Part shown: positions 17,741 to 29,389 of the stretch, in pieces
How the letters are laid out: the number at the start of each line of letters is the position of its first letter
Position numbering within the stretch: the stretch's first letter is position 1
From: Endomychus coccineus
Lineage: Eukaryota; Arthropoda; Insecta; Coleoptera; Endomychidae
DNA length: 64,000 nt
Assembly (NCBI GenBank): GCA_958510875.1
Contig: OY294068.1
Span: forward strand, 81,649,978-81,713,977
Reading direction: 5' to 3'
The notes under the pieces: model-generated
What the model saw: the letters and a program-made list of their open reading frames with translations, nothing else
What the model was told of the DNA's origin: nothing
Databases searched by the model: none
Made by a program: the position numbers and the translations under genes

Positions 17741-18395
17741 TGTTAGGGCCAATTAGTCCAAGCAATAGACAGAAGTGCGTGCAGAAATTAATACCTGGAA
17801 AAAAAATATGAGAGTATAGGAAATTAAATTTAAAGGTGAGTTTCTGGTTCATGCAACTCGATCTGAAATGGCGAACATAACCTAAAAAATCGGTAAAGTT
17901 GCAAAAAGCGGTTTTTCTTAAATAAGTAAAAAACTATAGCTCGGATCGGAAAAAGTTAAACGAGAAAGTTGTAAGTATCAAATAAATCTATCGATTTGCT
18001 TCCATAATAATTGTCGATATCTTCCATACTTTTCGAGTTATATCGGAAAAACCTTTAAAAATCGGTGTATCGAGGAGTCGTTAATTATTACGTTTCCATA
18101 TATATTATTTGTTGAACGTATAGCCCACGGCAAGCTAAAAAAGCGTTTTCCTTTTTAGTTCAAAATATTGATAATTTTTCGAGATTATATCGATTTTTCG
18201 GAAAAAAGGCGCTGTCATAAATTGGCTACACCTTCTCAGCAAATTGTCCTAGAGTAACGATTCCGGTCATATAAATAGACATTACAAAGTTAGATTCAAC
18301 GAACGGATCGTACTTTTTGAAAAATTCATTGATTTTCTGCAAATCTGCCGCATCTCTTTTTATTCTTGAAGTACGTGTGTACATGTTGCTCCGAT
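17741..18395. other. Possible BEL LTR start, then repeat-like AT-rich DNA
   Basis: TGTTAGGGCCAATTAG could begin the 3' LTR, but its end is not visible. From about 17870 the DNA has the monotonous TCGGAAAAA/TATCGATTTT style of multicopy transposon flanks, leading up to the pseudogene at 18.4 kb. No coding sequence seen. Confidence 0.35.
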
Positions 18396-20080
18396 GTTGA
18401 GAACGAAACGTTGCAAAATTTCTTCATTTCATTACATACTTCAGCCAAACGCTATAGTGGATAAAATCCATTTCGCAACAACACTATCAGAAATTCCACG
18501 CCCGTGGGTCAATCCACCACTACTTTTCATGAACTTCATTAAAACCTGCTCGATAGTCATATCTGTAAAACTACGACTCCACAATTTTTCAGACCTCCTG
18601 ATCGTAAAGGAGCCGCGCTTTGCAAATTCGTTGTATTCAAAAATATCCATTGTGGATTCTGATTCTATCATATCTTCAATTTTTCGTAATTGTTCAATAA
18701 TTTTTTTTTAATACAAACTACTTCGTCATAGTAATCCTTGAATTCTTCAAGTGATCAATTCTGAATTTCCTCTGTATATTTACACAAACAAGAAATTTCT
18801 TCTTCACTTCAAGGAACTTCTTGAAAAATTATATCAGCGAGTGATGCTTGAACTAATGTATGTTCTCTTGAATATGCACGACCTTCGAGTCAGATTTTAC
18901 AGCAAACAAGACGCAAAATGCTTCTTGAAGTCCAGATCCTTTCATAATTTATCCAACAGATCCTAAGAAAGTCATAAGCATATGGAAGCCTCCAAGCCGT
19001 ACTGCAACTGATTTTAAGTTATAAGGATCATTTGTAGGATCTATACAAGAAATTAGTTCGCGTGCTTCTAAGTATAACGGCTGGTCGAAAGTAATAAAGC
19101 AGCACTCCTGAGCCCTTGATTTGCATCTTTGCGCTGCTTCTACAAGAACTGTAAATATTGTATTGTAGTCACTTGGAGCATTATTTACGAATGGAATCGG
19201 TATTATTCTTGATGTTTTATAATCAATATTTGAATGGCATTTCTCTTTAAAACCACTCCATCCTTGTGTTTCAAGCGGATGTTCGTTTTTTTTTTATATT
19301 ACCAAACAAAATCTGCAGTACTGATATCAAATTCATCGTTAAGATCATCAAAATTCTTTACTATTATATTATTTAATCCAATTGATGTGCCTCTGTCAAA
19401 GAACTTCAGAGGAAGGAATCCAAATTTTCCAATTTCCACAAATGTTGATATAGAGATCAATTTTTTTATACAGCTTCCGGATGCAACAGCAGAAGAGGGA
19501 GTGACACACATTATGCCGTCCATAGCATGAACAGTTTCAAAGTCATCTATTGTATCAGTATTATGGTTGGTAATATCTCAAGAAAACTGAATAAAGGCAT
19601 CATCAGAGATTTTAAATTGTTCGAAATCATGTAATACAGATGATTCAAATTTCATCGTTTCATGGTAAGATGCACAGAGTCCCAAATAAGATAAAGTATC
19701 TAAAAGACCTCTTGCAGCGAATTTCTTGTGTATGAAAGATGACAACCCTAATAAAATTGATGACAAAAATGTTCGAGGTCGAACAGTAGATATCAAAATA
19801 TGCGCAATTGTTGAAACTTGTTTATTCGACGTGTGTTCGGAGCTCTTGTTGCTTTTGATGAGAGTTTCTACAAAAACCTGTAAGCTTTTAGGAACATTTT
19901 TTTCTAAGTCTTCTAAGAAAGAGTGCATTATAACTATGTGTATCGTAATGTTTACTTCTAATATCTTGACAAATAATATTGGCAGCCATTTGTACTACTC
20001 GAACAAGCTCTTTTTCAACCATAGGGGCTTTTTTAATACCATTTAATATCAAGTGCTTTTCCTTGAATATTGACGAAACA
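18396..20080 (-). pseudogene. Broken gene of a multicopy insect family of unknown function
   Basis: Read on the minus strand from 20080 leftwards. Pieces: EKELVRVVQMAANIICQDI; then SFLEDLEKNVPKSLQVFVE and RTFLSSILLGLSSFIHKKF with LGLCASYHETMKFE; then a piece with ISISTFVEIGKFGFL; then ECCFITFDQPLYLEARELI and AVRLGGFHMLMTFLGSVG; and last SSGGLTHGRGISDSVVAKWI. Order and motifs (FDQPLY, RLGGFH, GGLTxGRGxxxSV) match a large repeated family in arthropod and cnidarian genomes whose function I do not know. Several stops and frame changes break it. It may belong to a mobile element: its neighbours on both sides are transposons. Confidence 0.6.
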
Positions 20081-20370
20081 TATTATTGTATCATTAGGGA
20101 AAATTATATATTCGAAAATTTGTTACATTGGAAGCGAAACCAGGAATGATTATTTTAATATATATTCGAAATCTAGTTGATGTGCTGAACAATAATACAG
20201 TATTTATATAGCGATCGACTTTCCCGATCTTCCGCGCTCAGGGATTGAAATTGTTATGTTTTGAAATATAGCTTTATGGGTCTCAATGCGTAAAGTATGA
20301 ATTTTATGATTTTCAGCTGAAAGAATCTGATATGATGGACATAAATGAGAAGGATGATGAATTTTGTTGC

Positions 20371-20405
20371 AACTATATCTTTATGGGTATCAAATGAAAG
20401 AACTC
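20371..20405 (+). repeat. Non-coding repeat shared with the 12.4-12.7 kb array
   Basis: TTTTGTTGCAAC.ATA.CTT.ATGGGTAT..AATGAAAG is shared, with a few mismatches, with the reverse complement of the 121-bp units inside the intact Polinton. It lies about 100 bp before the decayed ATPase gene. Confidence 0.6.
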
Positions 20406-20479
20406 GATCTATGAGCAGTCTATTATTCAATGAACTGTCTCATATCATAACTATAACGCAATCTATCTATATTATATGA

Positions 20480-21190
20480 GGTTTCAGGTGGATTAATTGT
20501 CAAACTGAAGCGCCACATACATCTACAACTCAACAACCACAGGAAGAAAATAAAATTTATGCAATGCAGTGTTTTAATGTTAGTGCCTTATCAGTTTTAC
20601 AGTAGTAAAACTGACATGTTTTATAAGGATTTTCAGTAGAAAAGCAACCACAATGTTACAGCTCTTTGCTGCCAAATACTCTACGAACAATAATCTGTGT
20701 TCCAAGTAATTGTGGGAAAATAAATGTAATGTCTTCTCTATTGTTAGAATAGAATAATTGAAGAACATTGGTGGACATGGATATTTTTCATATACTGGGA
20801 GTGATGACGTCATAGACCACACAGAAGCTAAGCCTAATTCGGTAATAATATTCAATGATGTAATGGATGAGAGGCAGGACAAAATTGGTGGTTATTTTCC
20901 AAAATGGAGACACAACTCGATTTAGAGTTTCCATTTTTGTCAGTCTTTGACAAATGTCCAAAACATGGATTGCGCAACAATGCAAATTGCTTGATTATTA
21001 TCAAACAGGATGAACTCAATTTGAAGCATATATATTTACTGATCATGTAAGTACCAACATGTCACTTGAGAAATTCAAAGAGATATGTAGCGTATGTTGG
21101 AAAGATAAATATAGATTCCATAAGGTAAACAAAGATAGTGATATGAACAAAGGGTGTTATCCCAAAGATTTTGATAGTTTTATGTATGTT
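20480..21190 (+). pseudogene. Polinton packaging ATPase (FtsK/HerA-type) pseudogene
   Basis: Frames on the plus strand together give a Polinton ATPase, the enzyme thought to pump DNA into the capsid. Around 20700 VPSNCGK, a Walker A-like P loop with K followed by I where T is usual, is followed by VMSSLLL. After a gap with frameshifts come a degraded Walker B region, and from about 21000 IIKQDELNLKHIY and DHVSTNMSLEKFKEICSVCW, ending NKGCYPKDFDSFMY. This tail is open for 64 codons from 21059. Frameshifts and stops between the pieces make it non-functional. Confidence 0.72.
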
Positions 21191-21237
21191 ATGTATCTAA
21201 ACTTCCAATTAAAACACAGAAATCACTCAGCAGGGAC

Positions 21238-22340
21238 GTGTCTAACAAGTTAAAAGTAAAACAACAATTGAAGAAAAAAGTTTGGGAGTTAGCAAACGTA
21301 GTGAGGAAAAAATATATAGCTGTGAAATTGGGTGAAGCGGCAGATGATGCAATTGAAGATAATATGTTCAAGAACGTATCTAAACCTTTGGAGGGAATTG
21401 CAAAAAGTGCTGAAATTATCAAACAAAATTCTTTGACTGAACCTAAAAATGTTGTTTGTATAGTAACACAAATGGACAGCGTGCCAATCGCAACTATTGT
21501 TACTGTATTCGTGTATAATCCCTCAGATACTGAAGAAGATATGTTTGCCCCCAAACCTACTTCCGATCAGATTCGTGAAGAATTCAGAAAACTTAAGCTA
21601 GATAGTTCAGCGGCTACAGAAGAGTTTTTGCAACGATATCTCCCATTAACACGTTATTACTTGGAAGGATTTCTATTGGATGATGATGTCAAGAGATACG
21701 ATGATAAAATGAGTGCAATAAATTTCAACTCTAGATAAATGGTTCAAGGGTAATCTACCTACAGAAATTGATAATGACAGTAATATAATTATCAACGGTA
21801 CCCCGTTCAAAGATATCACAGGATTGTATAATTCGATATTTTATAGAGATGTTCTACCTGACACTTGCATCGTGGAAGATGGAAAGAATTACAGCCAAAT
21901 GATGGAAACGACTAGTGCCCACAGACATGCCAGCTGATCGAATAAGAAACTGTAAAATACATACATGTAACGAAACCTTTGATTTATTCCATGAAAAAAC
22001 CTAGCTCCAAAACATACCCTGGAAATGCTTTTATCAAAAATGATATGCTTTATTGGGATGACTTAAATGAAATAGTAGATAGACTAAAACTTCTTGTTGC
22101 CTACTCGTATGCTGGTATCAATAATCATCACAACGAGATAATGTCTATAATAGAAGTTATAAAGATGGCTCCAATAGATAAATTCGGTAGAATGTGGATA
22201 TATGATACATATATTTAATGATAATTCCAAACATGTTCATGGACAAGGATTATTTCTAACGAGTGATAGAAGTTACGTTATGGGAAATCGTAGATTGTGC
22301 AACGTAAAATCACTGAATGATAATGAAGATTCTTCAAATA
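21238..22340 (+). pseudogene. Polinton PX-type gene, broken
   Basis: The first 166 codons (21238-21738) are open: a lysine-rich, helical start (KVKQQLKKKVWELANVVRKK) then an acidic stretch. A frame change leads to DKWFKGNLPTEIDND and GTPFKDITGLYNSIFYRD; later (21979-22218) another frame carries MLYWDDLNEIVDRLKLLVAY and NNHHNEIMSIIE, a signature I associate with a protein encoded beside the ATPase and protease in insect Polintons. Order ATPase, this gene, protease fits that module. Its role is unknown; a virion-associated function is the usual guess. Four or more frame breaks show decay. Confidence 0.6.
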
Positions 22341-22639
22341 AAGTATATGTTGATAAATAAACACACGAACTGAATCTGAAAACAGAAACTAGTATTAAAG
22401 ATACCTTTAAGGTTAGGGTTGATAATTTGATCGAGGATGTCAACAAGGATCTGGATGAACATAAATTGAAGAAAATGATTAAAAAGAGATTAATAAGACA
22501 TTTAACGGTCTGGACATACGTCTAAATGATATTATTAGTAAAGTGTAGGCGTTTGAACGACGGATGACATCTGTGGAATCTTCTGAGGAGAGACCCTTAT
22601 CATAAACAACAACAACAAAGAAGACCTCTGTGAAACTCC

Positions 22640-22965
22640 AAATCCTGTAATCAACCTTTGCAAGCCATTTCAGAAGAGTATTTATGCATGATAAACTGCT
22701 ATCTAACGGACCCTGGAAAAACGAGTGTGGAATAGTTAATTTAGATAATTCAGACAATGGATGCACTCACTGAGTTGGGTTTAAAAAAGTCGGTGATACA
22801 GTTTTCTATTATGATAGTTTCGGAAATTTACGCCCACCTCACGAACTAGTGGAATATTTCAGAAAGTGAAATATATTGTCCAATCATGACAATTTCCAGC
22901 ACTCATAATTGTGGTCAGTTATGTTTGGAATTCCTCTATACCTCTTCAGTTGCAGCCCCGACTAG
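22640..22965 (+). pseudogene. Polinton adenovirus-type cysteine protease, broken
   Basis: Reads KNECGIVNLDNSDNG, then THW with the catalytic His, VGDTVFYYDSFGNLRPPHEL with the acidic residue, and CGQLCLEFLY with the catalytic Cys region. These are the marks of the adenain-like protease that matures Polinton and adenovirus capsids. Stops at about 22772 and 22867 and a frame change before the final block separate the pieces. It lies downstream of the PX-type gene as in intact Polintons. Confidence 0.75.
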
Positions 22966-23025
22966 AAGATGGAATTTAAATTGGATGTATTAGTATATAC
23001 ACAGATTGCCAATAAAGTTTTTATT

Positions 23026-23260
23026 AATCATGTCACAGACATTCTCTATCACAGGTAAGACCTTCCGCTTGGCTGTAGATTTTCATCCAGCAATAGAAGA
23101 GAGGATCTAGCCTCATTTATATTATTCTATCGCACGTTGTCGTAGATACAATAGTATCTACGAACATTGAAGAAGGTTTTAATAACGGTGAGGAGAAGGT
23201 AGTAACTATACCTACAAGCTTCCTATTAGTCGAGGAAATTTTCTTTTTGTGAAAAAATTT
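23026..23260 (+). pseudogene. Polinton capsid-type (minor capsid/penton candidate) 5' fragment
   Basis: Starts MSQTFSITGKTFRLAVDFHP, resembling the start of a protein found in many Polintons and thought to be a minor capsid or penton component, then after a stop and frame change NIEEGFNNGEEKVVTIPTS. The rest is gone; a satellite begins about 50 bp further on. Assignment rests on motif resemblance and gene order. Confidence 0.5.
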
Positions 23261-23299
23261 GTTGCATCTCTACAGCCAAAAAATGCATTTTTCTGAGTG

Positions 23300-23995
23300 C
23301 ACTTGGTGGATAATGCGTCAAACAAACTCGAATTGGTTTCTCGGGGGTTTTTGGGGTCGCTGAACACGAATATGCTATCTACAGAATTCCCTGAGGTCCC
23401 CTTGGCCCTCCCCGGGGCTATCCGGGCGTCCTGACGCTCCAGATATCGATGAAATTAATAAAAAAATTATTTTCAATGTTTGTTAACTGTTAAAGAGGTG
23501 ATATAAAGGTTGCCAGTGATGAATAAGACGTGAAAAAATTCTTTTGCAATACCTGGTCTACTCTGAGTCCGGGTAATCACGTCATCTTCTGGGAATTTAT
23601 TAATTTCTCTTAATTAAATGTAACAAATTCCAGCTGTCGGGGGTTTTAACAGTCGCCGATCACGACTGTGACACTCGCAATGTTCTGCAAATTACCTGGT
23701 GGTGTTTCTGGGACACTCGTCCCCTGTGTATCTACGTCATCTTCTAGGAATTTGTTAATTTTTCTTAATTAAATGTAACAAATTCTAGCTCTCGCGGGTT
23801 CTAAAAGTCCCCGATCACGACTGTGGCACTCGCAATGTTCTGCAAATTACCTTGGGTGTTTTCGGGACACTCGACCCCTGTGTATCTACGTCATCTTCTA
23901 AAAAATTGTTAATTTTTCTTAATTAAAAGTAACAAATTCTAACTCTCGGGGGTTTTCAAAGTCGCCGATCACGATTATGATACTCACAAAGCTCT
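23300..23995. repeat. 154/155-bp tandem satellite (about 3-4 units)
   Basis: CTTAATTAAATGTAACAAAT recurs at about 23609, 23764 and 23918. Each unit has GGGTT...AAGTCGCCGATCACGA, GCAATGTTCTGCAAATTACC and CTACGTCATCTTCT. A first, diverged unit with GGGTCGCTGAACACGAATAT begins near 23330. The GTCGC.GATCACGA core is shared with the satellite at 45.5-46.2 kb. Confidence 0.85.
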
Positions 23996-23999
23996 CTTC

Positions 24000-25645
24000 A
24001 TATAAAGATTTGAAAACCCTTGTATATTTTTCTTACCTTTGTCCAAATTTTCTTATAAATTACTTGTTGATACTGTTTATTAGATTTAGAATATATTGTA
24101 TTAAAATATTGAAATATTAAATTGAAAACATAAAAAAATAGAAAGTTACGTATTTAACTCAATTTGTAATTATAGATTCATTTTGTCATTTTCTAAGCCA
24201 TTGTTCATTATTCCTAATGATGAGTTCATTGGTAAACATTGAATCAAATACTCTTCTGGAAACAAACTGGCATTTGCCGAACAAATCGCTCGTTCCAGGA
24301 AGTAGGTCCAACTCATAATTTTTGTTGATTTGTCTTGAATTTCAGCCCACAGTATGGTAAGGCAGATTTACAACATTGAAAAATTAAAATTAGAGGTGAA
24401 ACTGTATTGATTCTTCTGAAGTTTGGTTCTTTGTAATCCCCGAATATAGCAGTGTTTACTCACTTTCATACTCAAGTATGCTACTATTGAAATATCACAG
24501 TAAGAAACAAAAATTACTTATTTTTATGCATTTACCAAAAGGGATAGCCACATTGAATTAATTTTTCTAGCTTGCTGATATTTTTATCGATGGGCCACTT
24601 AGATTGTAATTGTTGTTCTAGACATAAACAGCTAGCTTATTTATTTTGAAGCTTCACATCGCTGTCGATTTTTCCTTTGTGTGATGTGTTCAATTGTTAT
24701 TCTGACTAAAGTCAAATTAAGTATTGATGATGGAGATTTCTATTCCACAGTTTTCAATTTTTCACAAGCATTTAGATGCTATAACCATAAAATTTCTGTT
24801 TGTCTACAAGATTTTCGATGTTTTCTAATATAATAAATAGATAATAAAACGTTTCATATATTAATATTTTATTTAGTTTAATATAGCACAATAATTACAA
24901 TTTATTTTGTTTAGTTACTAATACTAAGTTAAAACTAAGAACTTAAATTATTTATTTCTTTACAAATGTTCTCCAAATTTCAGAAAAATTATTTGGTAAC
25001 AAGTCTGAACATATAATAATCTGAATTTTATATTATATTAAATACCTTACCCAACATTTACAATGCAAAATTGTTATTTACAACTTTTACAAGTTAATAT
25101 TAATTATATCTAGTATAGCACCATTGTTCAATGGAAATCGTGAAATATTTTTTGATAGAATTAAATTCAAAATGTTAGTCGAAATATCTTAAGCAATATT
25201 AGCGTTCAAGCTACAACCCAAAATTCCAATTCCTTTTCACTAGGCACAGAACGTAACGAAAAAGAAACAGAATTTCTTGACGATTCAATTAATTCTATAA
25301 GGCACATTATGTTTACAGGTTGATTTCAAAAAGGGCGCAAAAATCAACAGGGTACATGATTTAACGTTCCATTTTTGAATACAGTAATTGTAAACAGTGA
25401 ATTCCTTGGGTACATTTGACAAGCCAAGTAAATGACAATACGAATTCCTAACTATTAATTACAGACAATTCTCAGTCCAAAGTAAAAGGTACCCTATTAA
25501 TAATTGAGGAAGATTTGTAAAGATTAAGGGTAAACTAAAGTTTAGTAAGGTTCGTCTCGGAAACAATTTAATTGTTATTAAATGTGAGAGAACTAAATGC
25601 AGATGGCACATGATACTACACTGCCTACTTTTAAGTATGAATGAA
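24000..25645. other. AT-rich stretch, probably holding the host gene's 3' UTR
   Basis: Lies just downstream of the minus-strand gene ending at 25646. No coding sequence is evident. Minus-strand AATAAA signals (TTTATT on plus) cluster around 24870-24960, so a 3' UTR of roughly 700 nt is possible. Confidence 0.35.
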
Positions 25646-26307
25646 TCACAGACGTTGAGAACTTATCGCTTTTTTATTACTCTTTCTAGTCATTTTGAAC
25701 CAACCCGCAGACTTCTCTGGATCCCTGGGCATCGAAATCGATCTGGATATGTCTCTATTGTCTTCGCGACTTCGTCTACCGGATCGAATATTATTTCCTA
25801 GAGATTCGACAGATACACTTTTCGCAGAATTTTTCTTATCATCTCGTTCTCTGGTGTATCTGGAATTCTCTCGAGGTAATCGATCTTTTTTCTTGTATAG
25901 AGTTGATGTAGAGCTCTTCGACGGATCCTCTTTCGAACGTTTCAAAGTGTCGGAAGAAACGTTTTCTTTACTCTTTGATTTGTGACTTAATGTAGACATA
26001 TTTTGGTTTGACCGTCTGGTTTCATGGGCTTTTTTCTTCAAGGTTGATGAGTTGTCTTTCCGGCTGGTTCCATTTTTCGAAATCTTCTGTTCGTATTTCC
26101 CATTTTTGACAGGTTTAGGATATTGACTATAATCGATGTCCATAGTTTCACGATAATGTTTGGGTCTCCAAGGCGCTAAAACTGAAAACGATCTGCTGAG
26201 AGTTTTCACCTGTGGTTGTATTCTGGTTGATCCATTCGATGCTAATTCCTCTCTTGACGCTGCTCTCCTACCGTTTCTCATATATCCGGGTCCAGGAATA
26301 TCTCCCA
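25646..26307 (-). CDS. Host gene, last coding exon (basic, Ser/Arg/Lys-rich protein)
   Basis: Last exon of a three-exon chain. Acceptor TTTTAG|T at 26308-26309; the first two bases complete a Val codon begun in the exon at 32464. It codes GDIPGPGYMRNGRRAASREE, then SRSFSVLAPWRPKHYRE, then a long low-complexity basic tail rich in Ser, Lys, Arg and Asp, with GWFKMTRKSNKK near the end, and stops at TGA (25646-25648). The tail repeats the W-F-K pattern of the first exon. No enzyme domain, signal peptide or membrane segment is seen; the composition suggests a disordered, perhaps cytoskeletal or nuclear, protein. I do not recognise the family. Confidence 0.8.
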
Positions 26308-26690
26308 CTAAAATGAAAAGAATTCATTAATAAAACTTAATGAGGATGCTATATGAAAGTACGAATTGTTCTGTATGTCATTCAGAAGGTATTTGAACAT
26401 GATTCAGTATTGATATATAAAGATTGTAATGAGAGATAGGTCTATTTTCTATATACAAGTCGTTCCAAGTTCTTATTTACTGCAATAAACTCCTATCGGC
26501 ACCGTTAAAAATCTACTGTAATAAACCCGACATTCTTAAAAGCTCCAGAGTCGGAATGGTTTAAATTCTGAATAGTTTTGGAAAAATTGTTAGATTGCAT
26601 ATCATTTTTACTCTCCTCACTACATGTTGTATGAAGGAAGTATTATAATTCCGAATTTTCGCAGATATATCCGTTTTGAGACTTTCCGAA
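26308..26690. other. Intron start, nothing recognised
   Basis: Intron sequence of the minus-strand gene; no repeat or coding match noted. Confidence 0.4.
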
Positions 26691-26830
26691 TCTGTGTGTG
26701 TGTGTGTATGTCAGTTGCAGTCGACTAGACTATGACAGTTCATAGATCTACCATGACAGTTACGCCATGACAGTTACGCCATGACAGTTACACCATGACA
26801 GTTCATACAGACGCCATGACACCTCCACGG
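26690..26830. repeat. Short tandem repeats (TG run and ATGACAGTTACGCC units)
   Basis: A (TG)n run near 26694 is followed by four to five imperfect copies of CCATGACAGTTACG at about 26750-26820. The preceding GGAAGTATTATAATTCCGAA...TTTTCGCAGATAT stretch has a diverged relative near 48060-48160. Confidence 0.7.
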
Positions 26831-26959
26831 TGATGGTCAGGTGGTTGACATCAGGCACATCCTAGAAACAACCTGTACATACTCTAGTTTTGTGTTATAT
26901 GTGCCCTTCTGTGACTTGGTTAGCTTTATGCTCTGTGTTAACTGCACCTACACCAGATG

Positions 26960-27490
26960 TCAGCAAAACACTTCTTGTAGTCCATTGTATGTACTGTCCT
27001 TCATATCCATGCTAGATATCACCAACAATGACACTCTTTCATGGGACGATCACTCGATCATGAGAGGTCCATTGTGAAAACCTGTTCATATGTTGCAGTT
27101 CAGCTCCCGAACATACGCCGAAGCTCTTAGATTCTATTAAGAGAAAGCTATTCGTGTGATTGGTGATCTTACACATACGAATTCATGAACCTATCTAGAA
27201 CAACGTAGAAAGGTGGACGATCTTCCCATTTCCTATAGATATTTCCACGGTCGGTGTGTATCAGAAATCTCGTTTGTTATTCTACCATGAGAGATTCCAG
27301 GTAGGCAGACTAGACGAGCTCAAGCTGGTTACCCTTTTATTATCAAGCTCGAGACTTCTTTCTACAAGATGCCTATAACCTCCAAACTTTCGGAAAAAAT
27401 CCGATGCCTATTTCCTCTTCCAACATTCCACCGCTAGCTCATACCATATTCTACCAACATTATAGGTTTTCCTCTAGTGTAGTCAAAATA
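26960..27490 (+). pseudogene. LINE (Jockey/CR1-like) ORF2 3'-end fragment
   Basis: Broken plus-strand frames give ISMLDITNNDTLSWDDH, EKAIRVIGDL, SYRYFHGRCVSEI and a C-terminal tail with FQHSTASSY, the same pieces in the same order as in the longer LINE at 57.4-59.5 kb. It is the 3' part of the reverse transcriptase ORF, as expected of 5'-truncated LINE copies. It lies in the intron of the host gene, on the opposite strand. Confidence 0.75.
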
Positions 27491-27494
27491 AAAA

Positions 27495-28439
27495 TGAAAC
27501 CTTCGGATGAACATGATTAACTTTGTAAGAAAATGATGTTACTCTCTAAGATCTTCAGTAGGTATTTGCAGTCAGAATATTCTATTAAGTATCTATAATG
27601 CTAATTTCTATTCTCTAAATGTCCGGTAGGTATTCACCTTAGATAATCGTCTAGATCTTGAGAATTTACCATATTAACTTTTTTCAGCACTTATTTTTAT
27701 GAATTAAGCAGTTATATTTATTAAACCTCATTTTCTAGAAGCTTTGTAGTTCATAAGTAAATGTACGCAATAAATCAAAGTTTATTCTCTATCTGCACAC
27801 ACCTACCCTATATCAAAAGAACTTCTTTTATAATAGTTGTTGTAAACACTATAATGGTCTTCCACATAACATGGTCTGCATAAAACGGAATTGAAGAAAT
27901 TTAATCAATTTGAAGGACATTCAAAAAATATTTGTTGAATAAAAACTCTTATCATGTTGATAAATTATGATATTCAATTTAATTTATTACCTCTAATCCT
28001 TTCTTATTTATTGTGAAACTTTCATCAACAAAGATGTTCAATTTACAATTTCGTTTTTAAATGAGGAATATTTCTACATCTACATCTATGGTTTCGATGA
28101 TTACGTAGTGTAAAATCATTTTAACTTTCGGAAGTTGGAGAATTGAACTAAAATTTACACCAAACTTGTAACGTTTCATTCATAATTATTATTATAATTA
28201 ATTGTTTCACCACACTGTGGCATTCTTGAAATTATCACCTCAAATATTAGAATTCAATCTTAATGTGGTATAAATAAATAGATGGGGTAGACAATGGTTT
28301 GGGTGGGAGTTTATTCACATCAATGTTGACAAGTCGTGAATTTTAGGTGATTTGGTCATTTAATATTGTTACTATTCTTTGTTGAATGCTTCAAGATTTC
28401 TATTGATTTTAGAATATTGAGTATATGTTGTTTTCCTAA
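27495..28439. other. AT-rich intron sequence
   Basis: No coding sequence or clear repeat was recognised. Confidence 0.4.
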
Positions 28440-28515
28440 ATATAGAAATATCGGGATTTGGGGTGATTATGTTCCAATAGGTGATTCATGTAATTAGAGT
28501 CTTTTTTTTTCGAGA
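28440..28515 (-). mobile_element. Penelope-like GIY-YIG fragment (first copy of a 77-bp repeat)
   Basis: Nearly identical to 29390-29466. On the minus strand it reads LLEKKDSNYMNHLLEHNH, part of the GIY-YIG endonuclease of the Penelope element to the right. The two copies flank the Tigger fragment as direct repeats. Confidence 0.75.
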
Positions 28516-29080
28516 ATGCATCAGCTTAACTAGTGCTTAGCATGGATACCAACAGCTTGAAAATTGTTTCTCCTACTACACATATAAGACGTTTTGCAAA
28601 GGCGGGATTCTTGGACGTTTGAATATGAGAACATTTCCGATGAGGAACACGAGATTCCATTGGCCCAACTATTTCCTGCATTAAGCATCATTAATGGATT
28701 GTATTGACTGAAAACCCACGTTTCGGTATTCAAGGAGTCATTGGTGAATTGGCCACTGGTGAAACAGATTCTGACAGTGTAAATGAAACTAAGGAACCTG
28801 AAACTCGCACATCAAGCATTACAGATATGGGTGAAATTTGTAAAAAGCTCATCGACATTCGATACTATTTGTTTGATAACGATAAAACTAAACTTGCCTA
28901 AAGTTGTTCAGCTTTTATCAAAATGTGAGAGTCAAGCTTTTTGAATGAATTAAAAAAATCTCTAACAAACATCACTGGAGCAAAAAACCACTTTCTTTCC
29001 AACCCTCTCAATAACGGTCACCTCTCTATAGCGGCCACTCTTACAGCTTACATTTGTGGCCTCTATTTATAGGTTTTTCT
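28516..29080 (+). pseudogene. pogo/Tigger-like transposon 3' fragment
   Basis: Plus-strand frames give a C-terminal piece of a Tigger-type transposase: FAKAGFLDV, EYENISDEEHEIPLAQLF, then an open stretch 28704-28901 with ETRTSSITDMGEICKKLIDI. It is followed by CCTCTCAATAACGGTCACCT and CTATAGCGGCC, typical of Tigger ends. DDE residues are not present in this fragment. Identification rests mainly on the end sequence and general resemblance. Confidence 0.55.
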
Positions 29081-29389
29081 GTAGTTAGGTATAGGCCTAC
29101 AACAGGTTTAACTTTTATTGGAACAGTAATGATTATTGTACAATGATTCTTCAATAAATTACAAAGACATTTTGTGTACGTTTTCTACATAATATATTTT
29201 AATCAATGATTTTGTTGCGCTTATTAAAATATTTGCTGCATTAAAAAACATGAAACAGAGCAACCTGATGCCAACAGTAAGACTTATCAGTAGATACAGT
29301 CTAGAATATTAATTATCAACACTCATCAAACTAGAAGAATGTACAAATACTTCCCTTTGAACTTAACGAGCTTATAACTTCCACTACGG

